Shown in pieces: positions 53,718 through 62,260 of a stretch of DNA of 64,000 nucleotides. Source of the stretch: Xanthomonas sp. XNM01 (GTDB lineage Bacteria > Pseudomonadota > Gammaproteobacteria > Xanthomonadales > Xanthomonadaceae); NCBI RefSeq assembly GCF_014851915.1, contig NZ_JACVAP010000004.1:1-64000 (forward strand), read 5' to 3'. The notes under the pieces are model-generated. The model made no database searches. It had not been told where the DNA came from and saw nothing but the letters and a program-made list of their open reading frames with translations. Position 1 is the first letter of the stretch. Every line of letters begins with the position of its first letter. The position numbers and the translations under genes were made by a program.

Positions 53718-55655
53718 TCACGGCGTCGGCAGCGACTCGCCGGCGAACACCGCCACGTGCGGCACGCCATCGGCGCCGATCCAGCCGCGGTACATGCCCT
53801 CTGTGTTGAACGGGAAGGCGACGCTGCCGTCGGCGCCGAGCGCGATCGCGCCGCCGTCGCCACCGGCGGCGGGAATCGCCCGGTTGATCACGCGGTCGGC
53901 CGCGCGCTGCAGCGGGATGCCCTGGTAGGCCACGCGCGCGCAGATGTCGTGCGCCGCCGCGGCACGGATGTAGTACTCGCCCCAGCCGGTGCCCGACACC
54001 GCGCAGCGCGCGTCGGCCCAGGTGCCGGCACCGATGATCGGCGAGTCGCCGACCCGGCCGTAGCGCTTGTTGGTCATGCCGCCGGTCGAGGTGCCGGCGG
54101 CCAGGTGGCCCTGCGCATCCAGCGCCAGCGCGCCGACGGTGCCGAAGTAGTCCAGCGCGCGCTCGGCGCGGGCCTGGCCCGATGCCTCCTCGCGCAGCGC
54201 CTGCTGCAGCTGCTGCCAGCGTTTTTCAGTGCGGAAGTACGACGGATCGACCAGTGCCACGCCCTGTTCGCGGGCGAAGGCCTCGGCCCCGCCGCCGACC
54301 ATCATCACGTGGCGCGAGCGCTCCATCACCGCACGCGCCAGGGTGATCGGATTCTTCACCCGGTGCACGCCGGCCACCGCGCCGGCGCGGCCGCTGGCGC
54401 CGTCCATTAGCGAGGCGTCCAGTTCGTTCTTTCCGTCGTGGGTGAACACCGCGCCGCGGCCCGCGTTGAACTGCGGGGCATCCTCGAGCACGGCGATGGC
54501 CGCGGTCACCGCGTCCAGCGCGGGCGCACCGGCCTGCAGCCGCGCATGGCCGGCACGCAGCGCGGCCTCGAGCGCCTGCCGCGCGGCCGCTTCCTCGTCG
54601 GCCGACAGGCCGGCACGCTCGACGCCGGCACCGCCGTGGATCACCAGCAGCGGCGCATCCAGCGCCACCAGCGCACCGTCGCGCACCGCGTAGTGGCGGC
54701 GGTTGGCGGGGCGCTCGACCTCGCCCGAGGGCAGGTGCAGGGTCGAGTTGCTGTCGATTCCGATGGTCTCGACGCGGGCCAGGTTCATCGCCTCGTCCTC
54801 GACCTGGCTGCGCGGGAAGCCGCCCAGCACCAGGGTCGCGCCGGCGCCGGGCGCGGTCGCGTGGACGCGGGTGCGGCCGTCGGCCTCGACCGCCAGCGCC
54901 GCATCCTCGTCCACGCCCAGGCCGAGCACCCGGGTGCCCTCCGGCGCCTGCGCCTCGGCCTTGGCCACGAAGGCGATCAGCCGGCCCAGGCGCGCGCGTT
55001 CGCGGAAGTGGGTGTCGGTGAGCACGCCGCGCAGCGCGGCGATGTGCAGCATGCCGGTCTCGATGGTGTTGCCGTCGCCGAGCGGGTCGGCCAGCGCCTG
55101 CGGCGTGGTCTGGCTGCCGCCGTCCATCGCGCCGTAGACGTGCTCGCCCAGGATCGCCAGGCCGGCGCTGGTGCCGCCGATCGGCTTGCCGGCGCGCACG
55201 TGCGCATCCAGCGCCTCGGCCACCGGCGTGCCCTTCCAGTAGCGGACGTAGCGGGCCTGATCGCCGCCGGCCAGGAAGATGCCGTCGGCGCGGCGCAGCG
55301 CGCGCAGCAGGCGCTTGTCGGTGGACGCCTCGCGGCTGGTGACCACGAAGGTCTCCACCGAGGCCACCCCGCCGACCTCGTCGTGGAACTCCTCGCCGAT
55401 CTCGCCGCCGAGCGAGGCGCGCAGCACCACCACGTGGCCGTTGCCGGCCTTGCCCAGGAACCAGCGCAGCGCTTCGTGGTTGCGGTCGCCACCGCCCATC
55501 AGCAGCAGGCCGGGGCCGACCTGCCCGGGCGTGGCCGCGCCGCGGTCGCCGACCAGGTAGTGGCGGTAGTCGGCGGCGGCGGCCGCGGGCAGGGCCAGCG
55601 ACAGGAGCAGCAGGGCGGCGGCCCTCAGGTGGCGGACGGGGCGGGTGGAACGCAT
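53718..55655 (-). CDS. Secreted cyanophycinase-like/isoaspartyl peptidase fusion
   Basis: A 645-residue, two-domain protein with a signal peptide ([20 protein letters not shown]). Residues about 45-300 are a peptidase S51/cyanophycinase-like domain with [29 protein letters not shown] and the nucleophile motif [10 protein letters not shown]. Residues about 345-645 are an Ntn-hydrolase of the plant-type asparaginase/isoaspartyl peptidase family ([12 protein letters not shown], catalytic Thr in [27 protein letters not shown]). Cyanophycinase gives beta-Asp-Arg dipeptides and isoaspartyl dipeptidases split them, so one protein could do both steps. A GAGGAG site precedes the ATG at 55655. It is divergent from the ECF sigma gene. 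Confidence 0.88.
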   Translation of the reverse strand: MRSTRPVRHLRAAALLLLSLALPAAAAADYRHYLVGDRGAATPGQVGPGLLLMGGGDRNHEALRWFLGKAGNGHVVVLRASLGGEIGEEFHDEVGGVASVETFVVTSREASTDKRLLRALRRADGIFLAGGDQARYVRYWKGTPVAEALDAHVRAGKPIGGTSAGLAILGEHVYGAMDGGSQTTPQALADPLGDGNTIETGMLHIAALRGVLTDTHFRERARLGRLIAFVAKAEAQAPEGTRVLGLGVDEDAALAVEADGRTRVHATAPGAGATLVLGGFPRSQVEDEAMNLARVETIGIDSNSTLHLPSGEVERPANRRHYAVRDGALVALDAPLLVIHGGAGVERAGLSADEEAAARQALEAALRAGHARLQAGAPALDAVTAAIAVLEDAPQFNAGRGAVFTHDGKNELDASLMDGASGRAGAVAGVHRVKNPITLARAVMERSRHVMMVGGGAEAFAREQGVALVDPSYFRTEKRWQQLQQALREEASGQARAERALDYFGTVGALALDAQGHLAAGTSTGGMTNKRYGRVGDSPIIGAGTWADARCAVSGTGWGEYYIRAAAAHDICARVAYQGIPLQRAADRVINRAIPAAGGDGGAIALGADGSVAFPFNTEGMYRGWIGADGVPHVAVFAGESLPTP

Positions 55656-55757
55656 GCGGCTCTCCTCGGCATGGCGGAACGGCGGACTTCCCTCCCTAGA
55701 CGAACGGCCGCCGGATTTCCCCCTTGCGGGGTGGCGGCCATCGGCTATGGTGCGGAC

Positions 55758-56351
55758 ATGCCCTCCGTCCTCGACGCCTGGTTCGTCAGCGAGATCCTCG
55801 TCCACGAGGCGTCGCTGGCCGCCTATCTGCGCCGCTGCTGGCCGCGCCCGGACGAGCTGCACGACCTGCGCCAGGAGGTCTACGTCCGCGTCTACGAGGC
55901 TGCGGGCAAGACGCTGCCGAGCATGCCCAAGTCGTTCCTGTTCGCCACCGCACGGCACCTGATGACCGACCGCCTGCGCCGCGCGCGGGTGGTCCGGATC
56001 GATCCAGTGGGTGATCCGGACGCCTGGAACGTCCTGGTGGATGAGTGCTCGCCCGAACGCTGGTGCGGCGGCCGCCAGGTGCTGGCGCGGCTGGCCCGCG
56101 CGCTGGACCGGCTGCCGGACCGCTGTCGCGAGGTGGTCTGGCTCAGGCGGGTCGAGGAACTGTCGCAGAAGGAGGTGGCCGTGCGCATGGGCATCAGCGA
56201 GAAGACCGTGGAGAAGCACCTGGCCAAGGGCATGCGCCTGCTGGCCGCGCAGTTCCATGGCGAGGACGGGCTGCCGGCGGCCGTCGACCACCACACCACC
56301 GGCCGACGGATGCGGCAGGGGCTGGGGCCGGATGGACAGCCTGAGGATTGA
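55758..56351 (+). CDS. ECF RNA polymerase sigma factor, FecI-like
   Basis: Extracytoplasmic-function sigma factor of 197 residues. Region 2 is at about 20-85 (ELHDLRQEVYVRVYEAAG, FLFATARHLMTDRLRR), and region 4 at about 115-170 (LPDRCREVVWLRRVEELSQK, GISEKTVEKHLAKGM) with its helix-turn-helix. It starts with ATG 55758 and ends 20 bases inside the anti-sigma gene. With the FecR-like and STN-receptor genes that follow it forms a Fec-type cell-surface signalling set. Confidence 0.92.
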   Translation: MPSVLDAWFVSEILVHEASLAAYLRRCWPRPDELHDLRQEVYVRVYEAAGKTLPSMPKSFLFATARHLMTDRLRRARVVRIDPVGDPDAWNVLVDECSPERWCGGRQVLARLARALDRLPDRCREVVWLRRVEELSQKEVAVRMGISEKTVEKHLAKGMRLLAAQFHGEDGLPAAVDHHTTGRRMRQGLGPDGQPED

Positions 56352-57411
56352 ACAGGCCGCGGCCGCGTGGCTGGCGCGGCGCGAGGGCGACCACTGGAAT
56401 CCGGCCCAGGCCGCCGCGCTGGAGCAGTGGCTGGCGGCCGACACCGCGCACCGGGTCGCCTTCCTGCGGCTGCGCGCGACCTGGGAGCAGGCCGGCCGGC
56501 TGAAGGCGCTGGGGGCCGGCCTGCCGCGCGGGCGGGTGCCGCCGCGTGGCCAGTGGGACGCGGCGTGGCCCGCGCTGGAGGCCGCGAGCGCGGTCGATGC
56601 GCCCGGGCCGCGCGCACGCGTCGATGCGGCGCTGGCCGGGGTGCGGTTCCGCCCGCGCGAGCAGGCGCCGCCGGCGGTCGGCGGGCGCCAGCGGTTCGCC
56701 GGCATCGTCGCGCTGGCCGGGCTGTTCGCCCTGGCGATCGGCGCGTCGCGCCAGGCCGAGGTGCCGCCGGCCAGCTTCCACAGCGCGCTGGGCGAGGTCG
56801 TGCCGGTCACGTTGAACGACGGCTCCGATGCGGTGCTGGGCAGCGACAGCCGGATCGAGGTGCGGCTGTCGCCGCGCCGCCGCGCGATCGCGCTGACCCG
56901 CGGCGAGGCGATCTTCGATGTCGCCCGCGATCCGCAGCGGCCGTTCGTGGTCGAGGCCGGCGAGCGCCAGGTGGTCGCGGTCGGCACCCGCTTCTCGGTG
57001 CGTCGCGACGGCGCGCAGGTGCAGGTGGTGGTCACCGAGGGCACCGTCCGGCTCGAGCCGGTGGCCGGCGGATCGTCGCTGCCCAGTGCGCTGCTGCCGG
57101 CCGGCAGCGTGGCGCTGGCCGGGCCGGACGGCGTGTCGGTGCTGAGCCCGGGCGTGGAGGCGGCCACACGGCGGCTGGCCTGGCGCGATGGCGACCTGAG
57201 TTTCGAGGACCTGCCGCTGGCCGAGGCGCTGGCCGAGTTCAACCGCTACAACCCGCGGCCGCTGGAACTGGCCGATCCGAGCCTGGCCACGCTGCGGGTC
57301 GGTGGCAGCTTCCGCTGGTCCGAGCCCGAGCGCTTCGTCGATCTGGTCGAGCAGCTGTTCCCGGTGCGCGCCGAACGCCGGCCGGACCGGGTGCTGCTGC
57401 ATCGGCGCTGA
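56332..57411 (+). CDS. FecR-like anti-sigma regulator
   Basis: Inner-membrane signal transducer of 359 residues. An N-terminal cytoplasmic part (about 1-110) holds the DUF4880-like segment (QAAAAWLARREGDHWNPAQA, TAHRVAFLRLRATWEQAGRL). A single helix (FAGIVALAGLFALAIGAS, about 123-140) leads to the periplasmic FecR domain (SALGEVVPVTLNDGSDAVLG, LTRGEAIFDVARDPQRPFVV). The C-terminal part (LSFEDLPLAEALAEFNRYN) is the STN-like segment typical of these proteins. It overlaps the sigma gene by 20 bases. Confidence 0.92.
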   Translation: MDSLRIEQAAAAWLARREGDHWNPAQAAALEQWLAADTAHRVAFLRLRATWEQAGRLKALGAGLPRGRVPPRGQWDAAWPALEAASAVDAPGPRARVDAALAGVRFRPREQAPPAVGGRQRFAGIVALAGLFALAIGASRQAEVPPASFHSALGEVVPVTLNDGSDAVLGSDSRIEVRLSPRRRAIALTRGEAIFDVARDPQRPFVVEAGERQVVAVGTRFSVRRDGAQVQVVVTEGTVRLEPVAGGSSLPSALLPAGSVALAGPDGVSVLSPGVEAATRRLAWRDGDLSFEDLPLAEALAEFNRYNPRPLELADPSLATLRVGGSFRWSEPERFVDLVEQLFPVRAERRPDRVLLHRR

Positions 57412-57517
57412 GCGCACGGCACAGGCATCGGCGGCCGGCGCCGATCGGATGGGGGGATCGCACGGCCCGTTCGTCCCGGTCAGCATGGGGCGCGTGGGCG
57501 CCCGGGGGAGAGAGTCC

Positions 57518-60500
57518 ATGCGGTCGCGGTCTTCGTTGCGGATCCTGATGTTGAGCCTGGCCTGTTCGATGGCGTTGTCCGCGCAAGCGCAGACCGCGGT
57601 CGGACGCGTCGATGTCCCGGCCGGCGACCTGGCGGCGGCGCTGACCGCGCTGGGCCGGCAGTCCGGCACCCAGATCATCTACCGGCCCGAGCAGCTGCAG
57701 GGCCTGCGCACCACCGGGCTGCGCGGTGATTACGCCGCTGCCGACGCGGCCACGCGGCTGCTGCGCGGCAGTGGCCTGGCCGTGCGCCAGGATGCGGGCG
57801 GTGCGCTGCTGGTGGTGCCCGACGCGGCCGCACCGGCCGCGCCGCGGCGTGCCCCGGCCGGCGGTGCCGATGCCGAGGCGGCGCCGGCGGTGACCGAGAT
57901 GCAGAGCGTGCAGGTCACCGGCTCGCGCATCCCGCGCGCGCAGATCGAGGGGCCCGCGCCGATCACCGTGATCACCGCCGAGCAGATCCAGTCCGCCGGC
58001 CTGACCACCGTGCCCGACCTGCTGCGCTCGTTGAGCCAGAATAGCGGCAGCGTGCAGGGCCAGCAGAACACCACCGGCGCCCAGTCCACCCCCGGCGCGC
58101 AGGCGGTCGACCTGCGCGGCCTCGGGCCCAACCACACCCTGGTGCTGATCAACGGCCGCCGCATCGCCGACTTCCCGCTGCCGCTCAACGGCCGCAGCAA
58201 CTTCACCGACATCGGCAACATTCCGCTGGGCATGATCGAGCGGGTCGAGGTGCTGACCGGCAGCGCCTCGGCGGTGTACGGCTCGGACGCGATGGCCGGC
58301 GTGATCAACTTCATCCTGAAGAAGTCCACCGACGGCACCACCATCGACTACCGCTACGGCGACACCAGCCGCGGTGGCGGCGAATCGCACCGGCTGACCC
58401 TGACCAGCGGCTTCGAGCGCGGCGCGCTCAGCGGCATCGTCGGGGTGGAGCTGCAGAACCGGCGCCCGCTGTGGGGCTACGAGCGGCGCAACCAGGATTC
58501 CACCTTCGATGCGCCGACCGAGGCGCGGCGCCTGCCGCGCCTGATCGCGCAGATCAACGACTGGGACGACGACGTCAACATCGGCCCGACCGACGACTGC
58601 GCGGCGCTGGCCGGCCTCAACGACGGCACCACGGTGCTGGCCGAGGATCCCGACTACGGCCCGTACTGCGGCAGCGACCGCGCCATCGCGTACCGCACGA
58701 TCCAGAACGAGCGCAAGGGCGCGACCGCCTACGGCTCGTTCGAGTACCGCTTCTCCGACGCGCTGTCCTGGTTCGCCGACGTGCAGCTGGGCCGGCAGGA
58801 AGTGAAGCTGCTCACCGGCACCAATGGCAACAACGTGGCCAGCGACCATATGGGCTGGGAGTTCCACGACCCGGCCTCGACCAACAACTACCGCAACAAG
58901 ATGTTCTACAACGCCAACACCGGGCACTACGAGATCTGGTCGCGCCAGTTCTCGCCGGAGGAGGTCGGCGGCCTGGAAAACCGCATGAACACCACCACCC
59001 AGAAGACCCTGGCGGTGACCACCGGCCTGCAGGGCAGGTTCGCCGAACAATGGAACTGGGAAGCGGCCTACAACCACTCGCAGTACAAGGCCGACGTGGC
59101 GATGCCGCGCATCCGCGCCGACGCCGCCAACACCTTCTTCCTGGGCGAGCGCCTGGGCTACGACGACGATGGCTATGCGATCTATGCACCGGATCCGGAC
59201 AGGCTGTTCTCGCCGCTGACGCCGGCGCAGTTCGCCACCCTCGGCGCGATGTCGACCTTCCGCCCGGTGGCCAAGAACGACAACCTCAGCTTCACCGCGG
59301 ACACCCCTGCGCTGTTCTCGCTGCCGGCCGGCGATGTCGGCTTCGCCACCGCGCTCGAGTACGGCCGCCAGTCCTACCGGATCAATCCCGACCCGCTCGC
59401 GCTCGCCGACGACGCCTACTTCGGCCCGCGCTACGGCGACGGCCGCGGCGAACGCGACCGCTGGAGTGCGGCCGGCGAACTGCGGCTGCCGCTGCTGTCG
59501 TCGCTGCAGGCCAGCCTGGCCGGCCGCTACGACCGCTATTCCTACGGCAACAAGAACCCCGGCAAGTTCACCTACAGCGCCGGCCTGGAGTGGCGTCCGC
59601 TGGAGACGCTGCTGGTGCGCGGTTCGTACGGCACCGGCTTCCGTGCGCCGGACATGCACTACCTGTTCGCCGGCGAGGACTACTACCGCACCCGTTTCGC
59701 CACCGACTACTTCCAGTGCCGCACCGCCGAGCCCGACGCCACCGACGGCTACTGCTACGACGACGGCAGCTACGACGGCAGCACCTTCGACGTCTATACC
59801 GGCAACATGGAGCTGGATGTCGAGACCAGCAAATCGTTCTCGGCCGGTTTCGTCTGGTCGCCGCTGCCCGGCTTCGACCTGGCGGTGGACTACTACAAGA
59901 TCCGCGTGTCCAACCAGGTCCAGACCCAGGACCGCGAGCTGCTGCGCATCACCGAGGCCGACTGCCGGCTCGGCGTCACCGATGCGGGCGCGGCGGTGGA
60001 CATCACCTCGCCGACCTGCGTCGATGCGCTGGCCCGCGTGATCCGCGATGCCGACGGCGACATCACCAGCGTGCGCTTCAGCCCGATCAACATCGCCAAC
60101 GAGGAAACCTCGGGCATCGACCTGGCGACCAGCTACCGGATGGAGACGGCCGCCGCCGGCGACTTCCGCTTCAGCGGCAGCTACACCTGGACCCACCGCC
60201 ACACCCGCCAGCAGTTTCCGGGCGATCCGCGCGAGGACATGCTCGACGTCAGCTTCAGCGCGACCACGCTGCCGCGGCAGAAGGGCAACCTGGGCGTGGC
60301 CTGGGACCAGGGCGCGTGGGGCGCGAGCCTGTTCGGCAACTACCTGGGCCGCGTCGCCAACTACGACAACGATGCCTGGACCGGCTCGACCTGGCGCTTC
60401 AACGCCGGCGCGCGCTACGACATCAACGACCACCTGCGCGTGTCGCTGACCGTCAACAACCTGCTCGACAAGATGCCGCCGAAGGACCCGACCTGGTCCA

Positions 60501-60592
60501 ACTACCCGTACTACGACACCTCGTGGTTCGACTCGGTCGGCCGCAGTTACTTCGTGCAGGTCACCTGGAAGCTGGGCGGCAGCGCGCTGTAA
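57518..60592 (+). CDS. TonB-dependent transducer with STN domain
   Basis: Outer-membrane receptor of 1024 residues. The signal peptide (ILMLSLACSMALSAQAQ) is followed by an STN signalling domain (about 30-95, GDLAAALTALGRQSGTQIIY), then an Ala/Pro-rich linker, the TonB-box-like MQSVQVTGSRIPR, the plug (APITVITAEQIQSAGL, VDLRGLGPNHTLVLINGRRI) and the barrel ending in VTWKLGGSAL. GGGGGAGAG precedes the ATG. It follows the sigma and FecR-like genes, so ligand binding probably relays a signal inward. The substrate is not visible; the divergent fusion hydrolase suggests a peptide or cyanophycin fragment. Confidence 0.93.
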   Translation: MRSRSSLRILMLSLACSMALSAQAQTAVGRVDVPAGDLAAALTALGRQSGTQIIYRPEQLQGLRTTGLRGDYAAADAATRLLRGSGLAVRQDAGGALLVVPDAAAPAAPRRAPAGGADAEAAPAVTEMQSVQVTGSRIPRAQIEGPAPITVITAEQIQSAGLTTVPDLLRSLSQNSGSVQGQQNTTGAQSTPGAQAVDLRGLGPNHTLVLINGRRIADFPLPLNGRSNFTDIGNIPLGMIERVEVLTGSASAVYGSDAMAGVINFILKKSTDGTTIDYRYGDTSRGGGESHRLTLTSGFERGALSGIVGVELQNRRPLWGYERRNQDSTFDAPTEARRLPRLIAQINDWDDDVNIGPTDDCAALAGLNDGTTVLAEDPDYGPYCGSDRAIAYRTIQNERKGATAYGSFEYRFSDALSWFADVQLGRQEVKLLTGTNGNNVASDHMGWEFHDPASTNNYRNKMFYNANTGHYEIWSRQFSPEEVGGLENRMNTTTQKTLAVTTGLQGRFAEQWNWEAAYNHSQYKADVAMPRIRADAANTFFLGERLGYDDDGYAIYAPDPDRLFSPLTPAQFATLGAMSTFRPVAKNDNLSFTADTPALFSLPAGDVGFATALEYGRQSYRINPDPLALADDAYFGPRYGDGRGERDRWSAAGELRLPLLSSLQASLAGRYDRYSYGNKNPGKFTYSAGLEWRPLETLLVRGSYGTGFRAPDMHYLFAGEDYYRTRFATDYFQCRTAEPDATDGYCYDDGSYDGSTFDVYTGNMELDVETSKSFSAGFVWSPLPGFDLAVDYYKIRVSNQVQTQDRELLRITEADCRLGVTDAGAAVDITSPTCVDALARVIRDADGDITSVRFSPINIANEETSGIDLATSYRMETAAAGDFRFSGSYTWTHRHTRQQFPGDPREDMLDVSFSATTLPRQKGNLGVAWDQGAWGASLFGNYLGRVANYDNDAWTGSTWRFNAGARYDINDHLRVSLTVNNLLDKMPPKDPTWSNYPYYDTSWFDSVGRSYFVQVTWKLGGSAL

Positions 60593-60600
60593 CCCGCAGG

Positions 60601-60630
60601 GCGACGGCGGCCGCGTCCGGTCGCCGTCGC
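60601..60630 (+). terminator. Hairpin after TonB-dependent transducer
   Basis: GCGACGGCG (60601-60609) pairs with CGCCGTCGC (60622-60630) across 12 bases, 8 bases after the stop codon. No T-run follows. Confidence 0.5.
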
Positions 60631-60985
60631 AGCGCCTCCGGGCATGACGCCGCGCGCGCAGCGTGCGCCTGTCGTGTCGGTGGCCGGCAGGCATGCCGTG
60701 GTGCTTCCGGCATGCGTGCGGGTCATCCGGGCGGTCCTGCGCTGCGTTCTGGCAGGTGCGCCCGGTCCCGGGCAGCGCCGCATCCAGCGCGAACACGCCG
60801 CACCTGTTCTGGCCGCGCCTGCTGTGCAACGTACCGGCGAACGCGGGACGCCTCCCTTCTCAGGCATCCGACGCTGCCCGGAGGCTGGAGGAGGGGCTTC
60901 GATCACGCCTCTCGCGGCCTGCCGGCCAGGATGTGCCAGATGCGCTGCGGCCGACGGGCTGCCCCGGCGAGGCGGGCATCGGACC
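60631..60985. other. Intergenic region between convergent genes
   Basis: No gene seen. Open frames on both strands here are GC-driven and lack domains. Confidence 0.4.
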
Positions 60986-62101
60986 TCAGGCCGGATGCAC
61001 GACCCCGAGCACGCGTGGACCGACCGCACCGGTGACCGCCGGCAGGTTGCCCGGCCGCCCGGCCAGGGTTTCGCGGGCAAGCCATGCGAAGGCCATCGCC
61101 TCGACGTAATCCGGATCTAGGCCGTAGCGGTCTGTGCTCTCCACCGCGATGCCGGGCAGGCGCCGGGCGATCGCATCGATCAACCGTGGATTGCGTACGC
61201 CGCCGCCGCAGGCGATGACGCGTGCGGTGTGCGGTTGCTGCGTCAGCAGCGCATCGGCGATAGTCGCCGCGCTCAGTTCCAGCAGTGTGGCCTGCACGTC
61301 CGCCGGTGATTCACCGCCATGCAACCGCGTCTGCAGCCAGGCCAGATGGAACTGCTCGCGGCCGGTGCTCTTCGGCGGCGGCAGTGCGAACCAGGGCTCG
61401 TCCAGCAGCCGCTGCAGCAGCGCCGCGTCGGCCCGGCCGGATGCGGCGAACGCACCATCGGCATCGAAGGCCTGGCCGGTGTGGCGCAGGCACCACGCAT
61501 CGAGCAGCGCATTGGCCGGCCCGGTATCGAACCCGCGCACCGCGGCGGCGTCGCGCGGCAACAGGGTGTAGTTGCCGATGCCGCCGAGGTTGAGCACCGC
61601 GCGGTCCTCGTCGGGACTGTGCAGCAGCGCGGCGTGGAACGCCGGCACCAGCGGCGCGCCCTGGCCGCCGGCGGCGATGTCGCGGCGGCGGAAATCGCAG
61701 ACGGTGGCGATGCCGGTGCGCTCGGCGATCACGCTGCCATCGCCGATCTGCAGGGTGAACGGGGACGGGCCATGCGGACGATGGCGGATGGTCTGGCCGT
61801 GCGAACCGATCGCGGCGACTTCGTGCGCGGCGACACCGGCATTGGCCAGCAGCTGGTGGGCGGCGTCGGCGAAGGCCTGCGCCACCTGCACATCCAGTCG
61901 TCCGTACTCGTCCAGATCCTGCAGGCCGCCACCCTGGCCAAGTGCGACCAGGCGCTCGCGCAGCGTCGCGTCCCATGGATGCACGTACGCGTCGACGAGC
62001 CGCAGGCCGGCGGCGGAAACAGGATCGGGGAAGGACACCAGCGCGGCGTCGATGCCGTCGGCGCTGGTGCCGGAGATGAGGCCGAGGAAGAACTGGGTCA
62101 T
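60986..62101 (-). CDS. anmK: Anhydro-N-acetylmuramic acid kinase
   Basis: Phosphorylates and opens 1,6-anhydro-MurNAc in cell-wall recycling; 371 residues. The family start [20 protein letters not shown] is present, with [37 protein letters not shown] and [14 protein letters not shown]. The ATG at 62101 gives MTQFFLGL. It fits with the AmpG-like permease gene found at 51342, although they are not in one operon. Confidence 0.95.
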   Translation of the reverse strand: MTQFFLGLISGTSADGIDAALVSFPDPVSAAGLRLVDAYVHPWDATLRERLVALGQGGGLQDLDEYGRLDVQVAQAFADAAHQLLANAGVAAHEVAAIGSHGQTIRHRPHGPSPFTLQIGDGSVIAERTGIATVCDFRRRDIAAGGQGAPLVPAFHAALLHSPDEDRAVLNLGGIGNYTLLPRDAAAVRGFDTGPANALLDAWCLRHTGQAFDADGAFAASGRADAALLQRLLDEPWFALPPPKSTGREQFHLAWLQTRLHGGESPADVQATLLELSAATIADALLTQQPHTARVIACGGGVRNPRLIDAIARRLPGIAVESTDRYGLDPDYVEAMAFAWLARETLAGRPGNLPAVTGAVGPRVLGVVHPA

Positions 62102-62260
62102 GCCTGCATTGTAGGCACGCGCCGGCGGGCTGCGGATCGGGAGCGAGGCGCCGGTGCCGCGCTGCGGCCGCGAGCTGCCAGGCCCTCGGATGGGTGCCGC
62201 CGGGCCGTCGCCGCAGGTGCGTTCCGCCGACACCGGATGCGTGCATGCGACGCGGACCGC

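Noticed and set aside
57239-60829. 1196-codon minus-strand open frame opposite the TonB-dependent transducer gene
   Set aside because: Low-complexity Val/Gly/Arg-rich translation typical of the antisense of a GC-rich gene; the plus-strand protein has a signal peptide, STN, plug and barrel.
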